In this document: positions 15,032 to 17,039 of the stretch, in pieces
Position numbering within the stretch: the stretch's first letter is position 1
Layout: the number at the start of each line of letters is the position of its first letter
Assembly: GCA_946402475.1 (NCBI GenBank)
Contig: CAMIWP010000005.1
Coordinates: 1-17,039 of the forward strand
Length of the DNA stretch: 17,039 nucleotides
Source of the DNA: an uncultured Selenomonadaceae bacterium
GTDB lineage: Bacteria > Bacillota_C > Negativicutes > Selenomonadales > Selenomonadaceae
Direction: 5' to 3'
The notes under the pieces: model-generated
The model's input: the letters and a program-made list of their open reading frames with translations, nothing else
Database searches by the model: none
Told to the model about the DNA's origin: nothing
Made by a program: the position numbers and the translations under genes

Positions 15032-15970
15032 TCATTCCCCGAATCTCCCGGGAAGATGTATGGCGTGACCGAGAAGATAGTCCCGCGCCTTCATCCTCTT
15101 GCCCCCCGGCGCCTGCATCTCCGTGATCTCCAGGCATCGATCTCCGGCGGCGACCACCAATCCCTGCCGATCCGCCCGAAGGATCGTCCCCGGCTCCTTC
15201 CCGGCCGCATCCGGCAACACCTTGGTACGCCATATCTTGTACTTGCCGCCGTCCAGAAAGGTATAGGCCCCCGGCCAGGAATCCAATCCCCGAACCAGAT
15301 CATGTATCGCCCGGGCTGGTTTCGTCCAGTCGATGCGCCCCGTTTCCTTTCCGATCATGGGAGCGTAGCCGGATTCCTCATCTCGTTGCGGGATCCGCCG
15401 CAAACTGCCATCGGACAGCTGTTCCAACGTCTGCCTGAGAACTCCCGCCCCCATCTCCATCAGACCGTCATGGAGTTCCTCCAGTGTCATGTCCTCCGTG
15501 ATGTCCATCTCCTGTTTCAGGAGCATGTCTCCCGTATCAAGGCCCGCATCCATAAACATGGTAGTGACACCGGTCTTCTTCTCGCCGCGAATAATGCTCC
15601 ACTGCATGGGAGCGGCGCCCCGATAACGCGGCAACAGGGAAGCGTGGACGTTGATGCAACCGAAAGGAGGGATATCGAGGAGCCTCTGGGACAGGATCTG
15701 CCCGAAAGCCACCACCACCATGAGATCCGGCTTCAATCCCTCCAGCAAATGCGCAAACTCCGCCGTCTTGATCTTCTCCGGCTGGTATACGGGTATGCCC
15801 TTTTCTTCCGCAAACTCCTTCACGGGGGATGCGCACAGCTTCTGCCCCCGCCCTCTGGGCTTGTCCGGCTGGGTCACGACTCCGATTACTTCCGTGTGCT
15901 CCGTGAGCATCTTCAAACAGGGAACGGAGAACTCCGGCGTTCCCATGAACACCACACGAAACCTCTTCAA
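15032..15970 (-). CDS. fmt: Methionyl-tRNA formyltransferase
   Basis: A 312-aa cytosolic enzyme that formylates Met-tRNAfMet with 10-formyl-tetrahydrofolate for translation start. VVFMGTPEFSVPCL (6-19), the catalytic N107 and H109 in INVHASLLPRYRGAAP (106-121) and D146 in DAGLDTGD (141-148) are the family hallmarks. The C-terminal tRNA-binding domain spans about 205-312. Length is normal. The start is TTG: it overlaps the def stop as TTGA, and GGGGGAG lies eight bases upstream. A GTG four codons later (VVFMG) is the other choice, but it would trim the first beta strand. It ends 30 bases before DUF116. The def-fmt pairing couples addition and removal of the formyl group. Confidence 0.97.
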   Translation of the reverse strand: MKRFRVVFMGTPEFSVPCLKMLTEHTEVIGVVTQPDKPRGRGQKLCASPVKEFAEEKGIPVYQPEKIKTAEFAHLLEGLKPDLMVVVAFGQILSQRLLDIPPFGCINVHASLLPRYRGAAPMQWSIIRGEKKTGVTTMFMDAGLDTGDMLLKQEMDITEDMTLEELHDGLMEMGAGVLRQTLEQLSDGSLRRIPQRDEESGYAPMIGKETGRIDWTKPARAIHDLVRGLDSWPGAYTFLDGGKYKIWRTKVLPDAAGKEPGTILRADRQGLVVAAGDRCLEITEMQAPGGKRMKARDYLLGHAIHLPGRFGE

Positions 15971-16431
15971 GATTTTTTCTCCCCCTCGTGCAGGCTTTCC
16001 GCTATGTCGATGAAGAGCCGTCCTTCCAGATGATCCACCTCATGCTGGATGCACCGGGCCAGAAGGCCGTCGGCGCTAAGGCGCTGCTTCTTGCCCCGTC
16101 GGTTGAGGAATTCCACCCTCACCTTGGCGGCCCGCTCCACCTCGCCGTAATAATTCGGAACAGAAAGGCACCCTTCCGTATCCTTCACAGAGCCCTCACG
16201 GAACGTGATCACCGGGTTGATGAGCTCAATGAGGCCCTTCCCCACATCGATGACCACCACTCGTATGGACTTCCCCACCTGGGGAGCTGCAAGGCCCACG
16301 CCCTCTTTGTCGTACATGGTATCCGCCATGTCGTCCAGAAGAGCCCGTATGCTCTTGTCCACCCGGTCCACCGGGGCGCATACCTCCTTCAGCACCGGAG
16401 CGCCCGCCTTCTTGATCTCCAGTAAAGACAT
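15967..16431 (-). CDS. def: Peptide deformylase
   Basis: A 154-aa metalloenzyme that removes the formyl group from new proteins. All three motifs are present: GVGLAAPQ (44-51), EGCLSVP (86-92) with the metal ligand C88, and QHEVDHLEG (129-137) with the HExxH-type metal site (H130, E131, H134). The length and short C-terminus suit a type 1 or short Gram-positive enzyme. The ATG at 16431 is ten bases after GGAGGAA; an in-frame TTG nine bases upstream would almost touch that motif and is rejected. It begins 24 bases after the amidohydrolase stop and its TGA overlaps the TTG of fmt. Confidence 0.97.
   Translation of the reverse strand: MSLLEIKKAGAPVLKEVCAPVDRVDKSIRALLDDMADTMYDKEGVGLAAPQVGKSIRVVVIDVGKGLIELINPVITFREGSVKDTEGCLSVPNYYGEVERAAKVRVEFLNRRGKKQRLSADGLLARCIQHEVDHLEGRLFIDIAESLHEGEKKS
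15979..15985 (-). promoter_or_regulatory. Ribosome binding site deciding the TTG start of fmt
   Basis: GGGGGAG on the minus strand, eight bases before the TTG at 15970 and inside the end of def. It supports the TTG at the TTGA overlap over the internal GTG. Confidence 0.6.
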
Positions 16432-16455
16432 GTTTCCCAACTTCCTCCAATCCAG

Positions 16456-17039
16456 CTATTGATACATCCTGTAAATCCGATTGGCATTCTCGAAGAATAC
16501 CTTATCCCATTCCTCTTCCGGGATGATCTCCTTCGTGAACTCGATATAGTCCCCGATGTTCGCCAGCGGCCAGTCCGTGCCGAACATGAAGCGGTCGTAG
16601 AGATCCAGGTACTCCAGCCAGCCCTTCAAATTGTCGATGTAATACTTCTTCTTCCGCAGGAACATCTCGAAATCCGGGATCTTTCCCTCCAGGATGCCGG
16701 AGAGATCCACCATCACATTCGGGTTCTTCTCCACCACGGAGGCTGCGTCCACGAACCACGGCTCCCCGAAATGGCACATGACGAACTGCACCTGACGGTA
16801 CTTCGTCGCGGCCTCGTCCATGACCAAGGGATGGCTGTACTTCAGAAGGGCGTTGTTGCTGGCCGTGAGCCCCATGTGAACCGCCACCGGCTTGCGGTAT
16901 TGGGCCGCCAGGGAATACAGGGGCGACAGGGCATCATCGAAGATGTAGAAGGAATCGTAGCCCGGATAGAGCTTGATGCCGACGCAGTGGGAATGCCGCA
17001 GATGTCCCTCGATGAACACGAGTTGTCGCTTCATGTCCC
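16456..17039 (-). CDS. Amidohydrolase-family (TIM-barrel metal hydrolase) protein, 5' end outside window
   Basis: At least 194 codons of a protein resembling the amidohydrolase-2 family (PF04909), which includes decarboxylases and lactonases. Visible barrel-strand motifs are VGIKLYPGYDSF, VAVHMG, MCHFGEPW and MFGTDWPLANIGD. The histidines and the aspartate in them are likely metal or catalytic positions. The HxH motif of the first strand is missing because the frame stays open to the right edge; an internal ATG at 17034 lacks a ribosome site and would delete the barrel start, so the gene is partial rather than short. The ending FENANRIYRMYQ is typical of the family (enzyme lodged at NA.RiY). 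It ends 24 bases before def. The substrate cannot be told. Confidence 0.82.
   Translation of the reverse strand, partial: DMKRQLVFIEGHLRHSHCVGIKLYPGYDSFYIFDDALSPLYSLAAQYRKPVAVHMGLTASNNALLKYSHPLVMDEAATKYRQVQFVMCHFGEPWFVDAASVVEKNPNVMVDLSGILEGKIPDFEMFLRKKKYYIDNLKGWLEYLDLYDRFMFGTDWPLANIGDYIEFTKEIIPEEEWDKVFFENANRIYRMYQ

Noticed and set aside
1..17039. tRNA, rRNA, CRISPR repeats, insertion sequence ends or phage genes
   Set aside because: No clover-leaf sequence, regularly spaced repeats, transposase motifs or paired inverted ends were seen, and the dense gene packing leaves little space for them.

Overview
The window is a gene-dense, GC-rich bacterial chromosome segment with every convincing gene on the minus strand, so transcription runs from high to low coordinates. 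Neighbouring genes mostly overlap by a few bases or sit less than 30 bases apart. The order def-fmt-(DUF116)-rsmB-rlmN-stp-prkC-rsgA-rpe is the classic Firmicutes (Bacillota) arrangement. The two-gene SufC-like/SufB-like pair, folE2-queC and the FHA genes suggest an anaerobic lineage. A Negativicutes-type (Selenomonas-like) genome is my best guess, but this is inference from gene order and base composition only.

In order of transcription: (1) The 3' part of an amidohydrolase-family gene enters from the right edge (17039-16456). (2) A translation and RNA-modification block follows: peptide deformylase def, methionyl-tRNA formyltransferase fmt, a DUF116 membrane protein with a cysteine cluster, 16S rRNA m5C methyltransferase rsmB, and 23S rRNA/tRNA m2A methyltransferase rlmN. 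(3) A cell-wall and phospho-signalling block comes next: an FhaA-type protein (DUF3662 + FHA), an FhaB-type protein (membrane anchor + FHA), a PP2C phosphatase, a FtsW/RodA glycosyltransferase, a class B penicillin-binding protein, and a PASTA Ser/Thr kinase. Apart from a single kinase instead of two, this is the order of the mycobacterial fhaA-fhaB-pstP-rodA-pbpA-pknA-pknB locus. (4) A mixed tail holds the ribosome-assembly GTPase rsgA, ribulose-phosphate epimerase rpe, queC (preQ0 synthesis), folE2 (GTP cyclohydrolase IB) and a YbhN/UPF0104 flippase-like membrane protein. (5) After a 118-base gap comes an unrecognised 104-aa gene that ends in a strong intrinsic terminator (926-962). (6) Beyond the terminator a separate unit begins: a SufC-like ABC ATPase followed by the first 38 codons of a SufB/SufD-like scaffold that runs off the left edge.

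Functionally, fmt and def are the entry and exit of the N-formyl-methionine cycle. rsmB and rlmN mature rRNA, and rsgA checks the 30S subunit. The kinase (three PASTA repeats outside the cell), the phosphatase and two FHA phosphothreonine readers make a complete write/erase/read set, co-encoded with a SEDS-PBP peptidoglycan synthase pair. folE2 supplies the dihydroneopterin triphosphate that starts queuosine synthesis and is also used for folate, so it could feed both queC and the formyl-folate used by fmt.

No tRNA, rRNA, CRISPR array, insertion sequence or prophage gene is visible, and there is no gene-free stretch longer than 300 bases. The most unusual feature is the actinobacterial-like FHA/SEDS/PBP cassette sitting between rlmN and prkC of a Firmicutes operon. 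I do not see a clearly undescribed system.
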